Shown here in pieces: positions 1-7,664 of a stretch of DNA of 43,013 bases (its first letter is position 1; each line of letters begins with the position of its first letter). Made by a program: the position numbers and the translations under genes. Source of the stretch: [Streptosporangium] indianense (GTDB lineage Bacteria > Actinomycetota > Actinomycetes > Streptomycetales > Streptomycetaceae); NCBI RefSeq assembly GCF_021474405.1, contig NZ_JAKEIO010000062.1, positions 1 to 43,013 of the forward strand. The letters run 5' to 3'. The notes below the pieces were generated by a model. It ran no database searches. It was given only the letters and a program-made list of their open reading frames with translations, and was not told the DNA's origin.

Positions 1-2
1 AC

Positions 3-929
3 CCCCAGGTCCGCGTCGCCCTCCCCAGCCGCCGCCTGGCCGCCACCCTCGTCGAGCACCGTGCCGACGTGGTCCACCTCGCCAGCCCCTTCGTCCTCGG
101 CGTGCGCGGCATGGCCGCCGCCGCCCGCCTCGGCCTCCCCGCCGTCGCCGTCTACCAGACCGACCTGGCCGGCTACGCCCGCACCTACATGGGCGCCGGA
201 GAGGCCGCCGCGTGGCGCCGCATCCGCTCCGTCCACGGCGCCGCCGACCTCACCCTCGCCCCGTCCAGCGCGGCCCTGCGCGACCTGGAGACCCATGGAG
301 TGCCCCGGGTCGAGCTGTGGCCGCGGGGCGTGGACACCGAACGTTTCCGGCCGGACCGGCGCGACGAGGCACTGCGCCGCGAACTCGCCCCGAACGGCGA
401 GCTGATCGTCGGCTACGTCGGCCGGCTCGCCCCCGAGAAGCAGGTCGAACTCCTCGCCGGTGTCCGCGGTCAGGAGGGCGTCCGGGTCGTGATCGTCGGC
501 GACGGCCCCAGCCGGCCCGGCCTGGAACAGGCCCTGCCCGGCGCCGTCTTCCTCGGTCGGCGCACCGGTGACGACCTCGCCCGGATCTTCGCCTCCTTCG
601 ACGTCTTCGCGCACACGGGCCCCTTCGAGACCTTCTGCCAGACGATCCAGGAGGCCATGGCCAGCGGCCTGCCGGTGGTGGCGCCCGCCGCGGGCGGACC
701 GCTGGATTTGGTCGCCCACGGGCACACCGGGCTGCTCGTACCGCCGCGCGACGCGACCGCCGTCCGGGACGCGATACGGTCCCTGGCCGCCGATCCCGGA
801 CTGCGGGCGGCCTTCGGCGCCGCCGGACGGGCCACCGTCGAGGGCCGCACCTGGGCGGCCGTCGGCGACCGGCTCATCGGGCACTACACGAAGGTGCTCG
901 CGGGTCGCCGGACGGCGGTGGCGGCATGA
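3..929 (+). CDS. GT4 glycosyltransferase, MgtA-like (5' end outside window)
   Basis: The reading frame is open from the first complete codon at base 3, so the N-terminus lies upstream of the window; an internal ATG at 69 is not a credible start. The visible 308 residues contain most of a GT-B fold GT4 transferase: a GYVGRLAPEKQ nucleotide-sugar domain entry, a VIVGDGPS strand, and the family E-x7-E signature in ETFCQTIQE followed by ASGLPVVAP. Overall it resembles actinobacterial GDP-mannose-dependent alpha-mannosyltransferases (MgtA/PimB type), which act on lipid acceptors at the inner face of the membrane. It overlaps the next glycosyltransferase by ATGA, so the two are translationally coupled. 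The donor and acceptor are inferred from family resemblance only. Confidence 0.85.
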   Translation, partial: PQVRVALPSRRLAATLVEHRADVVHLASPFVLGVRGMAAAARLGLPAVAVYQTDLAGYARTYMGAGEAAAWRRIRSVHGAADLTLAPSSAALRDLETHGVPRVELWPRGVDTERFRPDRRDEALRRELAPNGELIVGYVGRLAPEKQVELLAGVRGQEGVRVVIVGDGPSRPGLEQALPGAVFLGRRTGDDLARIFASFDVFAHTGPFETFCQTIQEAMASGLPVVAPAAGGPLDLVAHGHTGLLVPPRDATAVRDAIRSLAADPGLRAAFGAAGRATVEGRTWAAVGDRLIGHYTKVLAGRRTAVAA

Positions 930-2119
930 GAGGGTCCCGCCCCGGCAGCGGCCGCCAGGCGCTCCGGATCGTCCGGCTCGCCAACTTCGTCGCCCCCTCG
1001 TCCGGCGGCCTGCGCACCGCGCTGCGCGAACTCGGCAAGGGCTTCAAGGCCGCCGGACACGAACCCGTCCTCGTCGTCCCCGGCGAGCGCAGGAGCGACC
1101 ACGAGACCGAGCAGGGGAGGGTGATCACCCTCCCCGGGCCGCTGCTGCCCGGCACCGGCGGTTACCGCGTCCTCGCCGACAAGCGGCGGGTGGCCCGGCT
1201 CCTGGAGGAGCTCGCGCCGGACCGGCTGGAGGTGTCCGACCGCACGACCCTGAGGTGGACCGGCAGGTGGGCGCGGCGCGCCCGGGTCCCGTCCGTGATG
1301 GTCTCCCACGAGACGGCCGACGGGGTGCTGCGCACCTGGGACGTGCCCGAGGGAGCCGCCCGGCGCGCCGCCGACGCCCTCAACGTCCGTACGGCCCACA
1401 CCTACTCGCGCGTGGTGTGCACCACCGAGTTCGCCGAGCGGGAGTTCGTGCGGATCGGGGCCCGCAACGTCGTCCGGGCCCCGCTCGGCGTCGACCTGGC
1501 GCAGCGGCACCCGGCGCTGTACGACCCGCAGTTGCGCGCCCGGCACGCGCGGGGGGACGAGACGCTGCTCGTGATGTGCTCGCGGCTGTCCGTGGAGAAG
1601 CGGCCCGGCACGGCGCTGGACGCCCTGGAGACGCTGCGGCGGCGGGGGCGGCGGGCCGTGCTGGTGGTGGCCGGGGACGGTCCGCTGCGCTTGCGGCTCG
1701 AACAGCGGGCGCGCGCGAGCGGTCTGCCGGTCACCTTCCTCGGGCACGTCTGCGACCGCGGACTGCTCGGCGCGCTCCAGGCGTCCGCCGACGTGGCCCT
1801 CGCGCCGGGGCCCGCCGAGACGTTCGGGCTCGCCGCGCTGGAGGCCATGGCCTGCGGCACACCCGTCGTGGCGAGTGCGTCGTCCGCGCTGTCGGAGGTG
1901 ATCGGCTCCGCCGGGGCCGTCGCCGCGGACCACGGGGAGGCCTTCGCGGACGCTGTGGACCGTTTGCTGGAGCACCTGGAGGCGGACCGGCGCGAGGCGG
2001 CACGGGCGCGTGCGGAGTGCTTCGGCTGGGACGCGGCGGTCGACGCGTTCCTCACCGCGCACGACGCGGCCGTCCCGGTGCGTCCGGCCGGGCCGTTCGT
2101 GCCCGGGGGTGTGGCATGA
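926..2119 (+). CDS. GT4 glycosyltransferase
   Basis: A 397-residue protein starting at the ATG inside the ATGA overlap with the upstream transferase. The N-terminal Rossmann domain opens with IVRLANFVAPSSGG, typical of GT4 acceptor-binding domains. The C-terminal donor domain has a CSRLSVEKRPG loop, VVAGDGPLR and the E-x7-E motif in ETFGLAALE followed by ACGTPVVAS. It is a different subfamily member from its upstream neighbour, so the pair probably adds two successive sugars to one acceptor. A second ATGA overlap links it to the SGNH hydrolase downstream. Glycolipid or cell-envelope glycan synthesis is a reasonable inference, but the product is unknown. Confidence 0.85.
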   Translation: MRGSRPGSGRQALRIVRLANFVAPSSGGLRTALRELGKGFKAAGHEPVLVVPGERRSDHETEQGRVITLPGPLLPGTGGYRVLADKRRVARLLEELAPDRLEVSDRTTLRWTGRWARRARVPSVMVSHETADGVLRTWDVPEGAARRAADALNVRTAHTYSRVVCTTEFAEREFVRIGARNVVRAPLGVDLAQRHPALYDPQLRARHARGDETLLVMCSRLSVEKRPGTALDALETLRRRGRRAVLVVAGDGPLRLRLEQRARASGLPVTFLGHVCDRGLLGALQASADVALAPGPAETFGLAALEAMACGTPVVASASSALSEVIGSAGAVAADHGEAFADAVDRLLEHLEADRREAARARAECFGWDAAVDAFLTAHDAAVPVRPAGPFVPGGVA

Positions 2120-3021
2120 GACCCCGGCGGTGGGCGGGGTTTTCGCGGTACGAGGGGGCCTCGCGGGGCGAGGTGCCGCTGCGGTTCGTGGCCCTCGGGG
2201 ACTCGCTCACCGAGGGCGTGGGGGATCCCGTCGGCGCCGGGGCGTGGCGCGGCTGGGCCGCGCTGCTCGCGGACGGGCTCGCCGACGAGCCGGTCGCCTT
2301 CACCAACCTCGCGGTGAGCGGCTCGCAGACCAGGGACGTGCTGGAGCGGCAGCTGCCCGCCGCGCTGGAGGTGCGGCCCGACCTCGTGTCCGTCGTCGTG
2401 GGCGTCAACGACACCCTGCGCTGCACCTTCGACATACGGGCCGTGGCCGCCCGGCTCGACCGGGTGTACGCGGCCTGCACCGGGCAGGGGGCGGTCCTGC
2501 TCACCGCCTGCCTGCCCGACCCGGGCACGATGCTCGGTCTGCCGGGCGCCCTCGCGCACCCGCTGGCCCGGCGGCAACGGGCCGTGAACACGGTGGTGCA
2601 CGCCCTGTCCGAGCGGTACGAGGCTCTGCACCTGCACGCGTGCGAGGGCGACTGGACCACCGACCGTGCCATGTGGAGCGCGGACCGGCTGCACCCCGCC
2701 GAACGCGGGCAACGGCAACTCGCCCTGCGCTTCCACGCGCTGCTCGCCGAGCGCGGCCTCGCCACGGGGCCCGCGCCCGCGCCCGAGCCCGAGTTCCCCG
2801 TCCCGACGACCTCGGCGAGCCTGTGGTGGCTGGCCACGGCCGGCACCGGCTGGGTGGCGCGCCGCTGCACCGATCTGCTGCCCCAGCTCCTGACCCTGGC
2901 CGCCGACGAACTCCGGCACCGCGCCCGGGGCACGAGCGCCCGGCTCGACCTGAGGGCCTCGGCCGCGGTGTCCGCCGCGCTGGCGGCCCTGTCGGTGCCG
3001 GGCCAGGCGGACGCGGCCTAG
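2116..3021 (+). CDS. SGNH/GDSL-family hydrolase
   Basis: A 301-residue protein starting at the ATG of an ATGA overlap. SGNH blocks are visible: block I FVALGDSLTEG with the nucleophilic serine, block II in NLAVSGSQ, block III GVND, and block V DRLHP with the catalytic Asp and His. No signal peptide or membrane segment is evident, so it probably works in the cytoplasm as an esterase, deacylase or deacetylase. Beyond the SGNH domain (about residues 15-220) there is a Pro/Ala-rich linker and a helical tail of about 75 residues. Its position behind two glycosyltransferases suggests it trims or modifies the same glycoconjugate. Its stop codon overlaps that of convergent pxpC in the tetranucleotide CTAG. 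Confidence 0.85.
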   Translation: MRPRRWAGFSRYEGASRGEVPLRFVALGDSLTEGVGDPVGAGAWRGWAALLADGLADEPVAFTNLAVSGSQTRDVLERQLPAALEVRPDLVSVVVGVNDTLRCTFDIRAVAARLDRVYAACTGQGAVLLTACLPDPGTMLGLPGALAHPLARRQRAVNTVVHALSERYEALHLHACEGDWTTDRAMWSADRLHPAERGQRQLALRFHALLAERGLATGPAPAPEPEFPVPTTSASLWWLATAGTGWVARRCTDLLPQLLTLAADELRHRARGTSARLDLRASAAVSAALAALSVPGQADAA

Positions 3022-3965
3022 GTGTATCGATCACGAGGGTTGTGGACACCGGCCGGGCTCGGGGCCCGCCGTCCGGCCAGGTGCGGACGCGCGGCCCAGC
3101 GGCGGCGGACGGCCACGAAACGGAGCGGTGTGCCGGGGACAGCCTGGGCGGCGGCCGGGAGGTCGGCGGCGCGGACCACGGCGATCACCGGGTAGCCCCC
3201 GGTGGTCGGATGGTCGGCGAGGAACACCACCGGCCTGCCGTCCGGCGGGACCTGCACGGCGCCCAGCACCATGCCCTCGCTGGGCAGTTCACCCGGCCGG
3301 GCCCGGTCCAGGGCGGGGCCCTCCGTGCGCAGCCCGATGCGGTTGCTCGCGGAGGACACCGAGAACGCCCGGGAGACGAAGGTGCGTACGGCCCCCGGGG
3401 TGAACCAGCCGTCCCGCGGGCCGAGTGTCACCCGGAGGACCAGCTCGGCCGGTGGCGCCGGCTGCGGGACGACGTCCACGCGCGCGTGCCCGCCCGTCGG
3501 CCGGCCCAGGGGCAGCACCGTGCCGTCCGTGAGCGGGGGCGGGCCGAGCCCCGACAGCAGGTCCGTGGACCGGCTGCCGAGCACCGGCTCCACCGCGACG
3601 CCGCCTGCGAGCCCCACGTAGGCGCGCACGCCCGACACCGCGGGACCGACGTCCAGCAGCGCCCCCGCGGGCACCCGAACCGGCGCACCCCAGGCGGCGG
3701 GCCGTCCGTCCACCGTGACCCGGCAGGGCGCGCCCGCGACCGCCACGGTGACGGGGGAACGGGGCCTGAGGGAGCAGCCGTCGAGGGTCGTCTCCAGCAC
3801 GGCCGCCCCGGGCGGGTTGCCGACGAGCCGGTTGACGAGGTCCGCGGCGGGCCGGTCCAGCGCCCCGGAGCGGGGCACGCCGAGATGGGCATGGCCGGGG
3901 CGGCCCGCGTCCTGCACGGTCGTGAGGGCCCCGGCCCGGACGACGGCGAGCGCGCGGTCCGTCAT
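3018..3965 (-). CDS. pxpC: 5-oxoprolinase subunit C (biotin-dependent carboxyltransferase fold, KipA family)
   Basis: 315 residues from the ATG at 3965, which overlaps the pxpB stop as ATGA; longer upstream extensions of the frame lie inside pxpB and are not credible. The N-terminus contains the family motif GALTTVQDAGRPGHAHLGVP followed by SGALD, and the C-terminal region has VFLADHPTTGGYPVIAVV, both characteristic of KipA/PxpC. With PxpA and PxpB it forms the prokaryotic ATP-dependent 5-oxoprolinase that opens 5-oxoproline (pyroglutamate) to glutamate. It is the last gene of the MFS - DUF1445 - pxpA - pxpB - pxpC operon. It is convergent with the SGNH hydrolase, with no intergenic space. 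Confidence 0.93.
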   Translation of the reverse strand: MTDRALAVVRAGALTTVQDAGRPGHAHLGVPRSGALDRPAADLVNRLVGNPPGAAVLETTLDGCSLRPRSPVTVAVAGAPCRVTVDGRPAAWGAPVRVPAGALLDVGPAVSGVRAYVGLAGGVAVEPVLGSRSTDLLSGLGPPPLTDGTVLPLGRPTGGHARVDVVPQPAPPAELVLRVTLGPRDGWFTPGAVRTFVSRAFSVSSASNRIGLRTEGPALDRARPGELPSEGMVLGAVQVPPDGRPVVFLADHPTTGGYPVIAVVRAADLPAAAQAVPGTPLRFVAVRRRWAARPHLAGRRAPSPAGVHNPRDRYT

Positions 3966-4579
3966 GACCCCGCCTCGGGGACGAACCGCACGCGCGTGCC
4001 CGGCGACAGCAGCGCGGCCGGTACGCGCGCGTCGTCCCACAGCACCACGTCCGTCGTGCCGATCAGTTGCCAGCCGCCCGGCGACGAGCGCGGGTACACG
4101 CCGGTGTACGGGCCCGCCAGGGCGACCGACCCCGCGGGGACGGCCGTGCGGGGCGTCGCCCGGCGCGGGACGTCGTAGCGGGAGGGGAGTCCGGTGAGGT
4201 AGCCGAAGCCGGGGGCGAAGCCGCAGAAGGCGACCCGGAACTCGGTGGCGCCGTGGATGCGGGCGACCTCCAGTTCCGGCACGCCCCAGTGGCCGGCGAC
4301 GTCGGCCAGGTCCGGGCCGTCGTAGCGCACCGGGATCTCCACGACCTCCCCCGCGCGCGGGGGAGCGGGCGGCAGGTGGGCGGCGGTCAGTTCGGCGGCC
4401 AGCCGGGCGGGAGCGTCGAGGCCGTCGAGGAGGACCGTGCGGGCCGCCGGCACGATCTCGCGGGCCGTGAGCGATCCCTCCGCGCGGCGCCGCAGCAGCT
4501 CCGCGTGCAGGGCCTGGGCCTCGTCGTCCGAGGAGACCTCGACGAGCAAGGCGTCCTCGCCGACGGGCAGCACGTTCAT
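3962..4579 (-). CDS. pxpB: 5-oxoprolinase subunit B (KipI family)
   Basis: 205 residues. The ATG at 4579 overlaps the pxpA stop (ATGA), which fixes the start. Family features include the N-terminal LPVGEDALLVEV strand, the EIPVRYDGPDLADVA segment, FRVAFCGFAPGFGYLTGLP and the C-terminal GGWQLIGTTDVVLWD, all typical of KipI/PxpB. The protein is the partner of PxpC in the 5-oxoprolinase complex. In Bacillus the orthologous pair also inhibits the sporulation kinase KinA, but nothing here points to such a role. It is translationally coupled on both sides in the order pxpA-pxpB-pxpC. Confidence 0.93.
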   Translation of the reverse strand: MNVLPVGEDALLVEVSSDDEAQALHAELLRRRAEGSLTAREIVPAARTVLLDGLDAPARLAAELTAAHLPPAPPRAGEVVEIPVRYDGPDLADVAGHWGVPELEVARIHGATEFRVAFCGFAPGFGYLTGLPSRYDVPRRATPRTAVPAGSVALAGPYTGVYPRSSPGGWQLIGTTDVVLWDDARVPAALLSPGTRVRFVPEAGS

Positions 4580-5334
4580 GCGAAGGCCTCCACCCGGACC
4601 CCCGAGGCCTCCAGCCGCTCGCGCACCCGGCGCGCCAGCTCCACCGCGCCCGGGGTGTCGCCGTGCAGGCACAGCGAACGCGCGCGGACCTCGACGCGCG
4701 TCCCCGAGCGGGAGACGACCTCGCCGGAACGGGCCAGGCGCAGGGAGCGGTCCACGACGGCGTCCGGGTCGGTGACGACGGCGCCCTCCAGGGTGCGCGG
4801 CACCAGGATGCCCTCGTCGGTGTACGCCCGGTCCGCGAACGCCTCGGTGACGACCGGCAGCCCGGCCTTCCCGGCCAGCTCCAGCAGGCGCGAGCCGGGC
4901 AGTCCGAGCACGGGCAGCGCGGTGTCCGCGAGGAGCACGCCGTCGACGACCGCGGCGGCCTGCTCCTCGTCGCGCACGACCCGGTTGTAGAGCGCGCCGT
5001 GCGGTTTGACGTAGGCGACGCGGGCGCCCGCCGCGCGCGCGAAGACCTCCAACGCGCCGATCTGGTAGGCGACTTCCGCCGCCAGCTCGGCGGGCGGCAC
5101 GTCCATGGCGCGCCGCCCGAACCCGGCCAGGTCCCGGTAGGAGACCTGGGCGCCGATCCGGACCCCGCGCTCGGCCGCCAGCTCGCACACCCGGCGCATG
5201 GTGGCGGCGTCCCCGGCGTGGAAGCCGCACGCCACGTTGGCGCTGGTGACGACGGACAGCAGTTGTTCGTCGTCGGTGAGCCGCCAGCGGCCGAAGCCCT
5301 CGCCGAGGTCGGCGTTCAGGTCGATCGAGGTCAT
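4576..5334 (-). CDS. pxpA: 5-oxoprolinase subunit A (LamB/YcsF family)
   Basis: 252 residues starting at the ATG at 5334, preceded by an AGGAG ribosome site. The N-terminal DLNADLGEGFG and NVACGFHAGD motifs and the KPHGALYN motif are the hallmark metal/substrate-site sequences of the LamB/YcsF family, and the length is typical. It is the catalytic partner of PxpB/PxpC in ATP-dependent hydrolysis of 5-oxoproline to L-glutamate. It lies 15 nt downstream of the DUF1445 gene, whose family includes D-glutamate cyclase, an enzyme that makes 5-oxo-D-proline. The operon therefore looks devoted to 5-oxoproline or a related lactam. Confidence 0.94.
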   Translation of the reverse strand: MTSIDLNADLGEGFGRWRLTDDEQLLSVVTSANVACGFHAGDAATMRRVCELAAERGVRIGAQVSYRDLAGFGRRAMDVPPAELAAEVAYQIGALEVFARAAGARVAYVKPHGALYNRVVRDEEQAAAVVDGVLLADTALPVLGLPGSRLLELAGKAGLPVVTEAFADRAYTDEGILVPRTLEGAVVTDPDAVVDRSLRLARSGEVVSRSGTRVEVRARSLCLHGDTPGAVELARRVRERLEASGVRVEAFA

Positions 5335-5349
5335 GTGCGGTGTCTCCTG

Positions 5350-6183
5350 TCAGGCCACGCGGTACTGCTCGTCGCGGGCGTCGGTGAGGAACATCTGCCC
5401 CGGGGCATGCGTGAGGGCGAAGGGCGGACGCGACGCCGTCACGGCCGCCTGCGGGGTCACCCCGCAGGCCCAGAAGACCGGGATGTCGTCCGGCTCGGTG
5501 TCCACCGGGTCCCCGAAGTCGGGGCGGCCGAGCTCGTCGATGCCGAGGCCCGCGGGGTCACCGCAGTGCACGGGGCTGCCGTGCACCGCCGGCAGCAGAC
5601 TGCTCTCCCGGATCGCCGCCGCCAGATGCCGGGGCGGCACCGGCCGCATGGACACCACCAGCGGCCCGTGCAGCCGCCCCGCCGGCCGGCACTGGCGGCT
5701 CGTCACGTACATCGGGACGTTGCGGCCCTGTTCGACGTGGCGGATCGGCACGCCCGCCTCGCCGAGTGCCCATTCGAAGGTGAAGCTGCACCCGATGAGG
5801 AACGACACCAGGTCGTCCCGCCAGTACGCGCGCACGTCCGTCGGCTCGTCCACCAGCTCGCCGTCCCGCCACACCCGGTAGCGCGGCAGGTCGGTGCGCA
5901 GGTCCGCGCCGCCGGCCAGCACGGTGCTCCAGGAGCCCGCGTCCGTGACGTCCAGAACCGGGCAGGGCTTGGGATTGCGCTGGCAGAACAGCAGCATGTC
6001 GTAGGCCCAGTCAGCGGGGACCGAGATCAGGTTGGCCTGCGTGTGGCCCGCCGCGACCCCGGCCGTGGGGCCCGTCAGGCCGTCCCGGAAGCGGGCCCGG
6101 GCGGTTGCGGGGCTCCACGCGTGTGCCTGCTCGTCGACCAGGACGACGGGACGGTCCTCGGTCCCGGTGCTCGTGGGGTTCAC
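5350..6183 (-). CDS. Putative hydro-lyase of the D-glutamate cyclase family (DUF1445)
   Basis: 277 residues from a GTG at 6183 that overlaps the stop of the MFS gene as GTGA. Family landmarks are HTQANLISVPADWAYD near residues 47-62, the FLIGCSFTFEWAL segment mid-protein, the MRPVPP turn and the C-terminal FWACGVTPQAA. The family (Pfam PF07286) is annotated as putative hydro-lyase and is homologous to part of vertebrate D-glutamate cyclase, which interconverts D-glutamate and 5-oxo-D-proline. Being co-transcribed with pxpABC supports a link to 5-oxoproline. The bacterial reaction remains inferred, and another hydroxy- or amino-acid dehydration is possible. Confidence 0.85.
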   Translation of the reverse strand: MNPTSTGTEDRPVVLVDEQAHAWSPATARARFRDGLTGPTAGVAAGHTQANLISVPADWAYDMLLFCQRNPKPCPVLDVTDAGSWSTVLAGGADLRTDLPRYRVWRDGELVDEPTDVRAYWRDDLVSFLIGCSFTFEWALGEAGVPIRHVEQGRNVPMYVTSRQCRPAGRLHGPLVVSMRPVPPRHLAAAIRESSLLPAVHGSPVHCGDPAGLGIDELGRPDFGDPVDTEPDDIPVFWACGVTPQAAVTASRPPFALTHAPGQMFLTDARDEQYRVA

Positions 6184-7481
6184 GCGAGCTCCTTCCCGCG
6201 CGTCTCCGGCAGCCCGAGCAGTGCCAGCGCCGCGATGCCGTAGCCGATCGCTCCGAAGACGAGCGCGCCGCCGACGCCCCAACTGTCGGCCAGGAACCCG
6301 ACCGTCGTCGGGAACACGGCACCGACCGCGCGACCGGTGTTGTACGTGAAGCCCTGCCCCGTCCCGCGCACCGCCGTCGGGTACAGCTCGCTCAGGTAGG
6401 ACCCGAAGCCGCTGAAGATCGCCGACATGCAGAACCCGAGCGGGAATCCGAGCACCAGGAGAAGGGTGTTGGCCCCGCTCGGGATGTTCGCGTAGGCCAG
6501 GATGCACAGCGCCGACAGCAGGGCGAAGAGCCAGATGTTGCGCCGCCGGCCCAGCTTGTCGGTGAGGTAGCCGCCGGTCAGGTAGCCGATGAAGGCGCCC
6601 GAGATGAGGAACGTCAGATAGCCGCCGGTGCCGACGACCGACAGGTCGCGCTCGGACTTCAGATACGTCGGCACCCAGGTGGCCAGCGTGTAGTAGCCGC
6701 CCTGGACACCGGTCGAGAGGAGTCCCGCGAAGAGGGTGATCCGCAGCAGGCCGGGCTTGAAGATCGCCGTGAACGAGCCCTTGTCGGAACTCTGTTCACG
6801 CGCCGCGGCCGCCTCGGGGGCGTCGTGCACACTGCGCCGCAGCCAGATGACGAGCAGTGCGGGCAGCGCCCCGGTCCAGAACATGATGCGCCAGGCCAGG
6901 TCGTCGCCGGCGACGGAGAAGACCAGGGTGTAGACGATCACCGCCAGGCCCCATCCGACGGCCCAGGAGCTCTGGATCGCGCCCAGCGTGCGCCCCCGGT
7001 TCTTCGCACTCGCGTACTCGGCGACCAGGATCGCGCCGACCGCCCACTCGCCGCCGAAGCCGAGGCCCTGGAGCGCGCGGAAGACCAGCAGCGTCTCGTA
7101 GTTGGGCGCGAAACCGCAGGCGACGGTGAACACCGCGTAGGTGATCACCGTGACCATCAGGGCCCGCACCCGGCCGACGCGGTCCGCGAGGACGCCCGCG
7201 AGGGCGCCGCCGACCGCGGAGACCACCAGTGTGACCGTGGTGAACAGACCGGTCTGACCGCTGTTCAGACCGAAGTAGGCGGACAGCGCGACCATGCTGA
7301 GCGGCAGCGTGAAGTAGTCGTACGAGTCCAGGGCATAGCCGCCGAAGGCGCCGGCGAAGGCGCGGCGGCCGCGCGGGCCGAGGGCGCGCAGCCAGCCGAA
7401 CGCCCCGTCGTCCTGGGTGCTTTCGGTGGTCGCGGGGCGTGTGTCGTCGGTCAGGGCCTCACGGGGAGGGGTCGTGCTCAT
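6180..7481 (-). CDS. MFS transporter, sugar-phosphate/aromatic-acid-symporter-like
   Basis: 433 residues starting at the ATG at 7481, with a GAGGTG ribosome site. The N-terminal cytoplasmic tail of about 45 residues is followed by roughly twelve hydrophobic segments. The MFS motif A is visible after segment 2 (LADRVGRVRA) and its pseudo-repeat after segment 8 (LTDKLGRRRN); the GFGGEWAVGA and RGRTLGAIQSSWAVG stretches resemble the sialate/aromatic acid:H+ symporter subgroup. It is the first gene of the operon with DUF1445 and pxpABC, so it probably imports the organic acid or lactam that the operon degrades. Expression is probably controlled by the divergent GntR regulator through the palindrome at 7601-7613. 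The substrate cannot be read from sequence. Confidence 0.9.
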   Translation of the reverse strand: MSTTPPREALTDDTRPATTESTQDDGAFGWLRALGPRGRRAFAGAFGGYALDSYDYFTLPLSMVALSAYFGLNSGQTGLFTTVTLVVSAVGGALAGVLADRVGRVRALMVTVITYAVFTVACGFAPNYETLLVFRALQGLGFGGEWAVGAILVAEYASAKNRGRTLGAIQSSWAVGWGLAVIVYTLVFSVAGDDLAWRIMFWTGALPALLVIWLRRSVHDAPEAAAAREQSSDKGSFTAIFKPGLLRITLFAGLLSTGVQGGYYTLATWVPTYLKSERDLSVVGTGGYLTFLISGAFIGYLTGGYLTDKLGRRRNIWLFALLSALCILAYANIPSGANTLLLVLGFPLGFCMSAIFSGFGSYLSELYPTAVRGTGQGFTYNTGRAVGAVFPTTVGFLADSWGVGGALVFGAIGYGIAALALLGLPETRGKELA

Positions 7482-7590
7482 GGGCACCTCGCAGAGGGAG
7501 GACGGAGGGTGCTTCGGAGTGAGCCGTGCCGTACGGAGGCGGTCGGGACCGTGGTGGGAAACGGCCCGCCGCCGCGACGCTGTGCGTAGC

Positions 7591-7630
7591 ACCGTAGAGG
7601 ATTGTTCAACGATCCCTCAATACCCATGTT
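7591..7630. promoter_or_regulatory. Divergent promoter region with GntR-type operator palindrome
   Basis: The sequence at 7601-7613 reads ATTGTTCAACGAT, a 13-bp palindrome with five of six pairs matched, in an otherwise GC-rich spacer. On the minus strand it sits in the 18-nt spacer between a candidate -35 (TTGAGG, 7615-7620) and -10 (TACGGT, 7591-7596) for the MFS operon. On the plus strand it overlaps a candidate -35 (TTGTTC, 7602-7607) with a -10 CATGTT 17 nt later for the gntR gene. FCD-type GntR proteins commonly bind TTGT/ACAA palindromes of this size. The geometry predicts repression of both promoters by the adjacent regulator. The promoter boxes are by eye and imperfect. Confidence 0.45.
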
Positions 7631-7664
7631 GGTTCGTTCTTGTGATCTGCGATTGAATTCCGGC

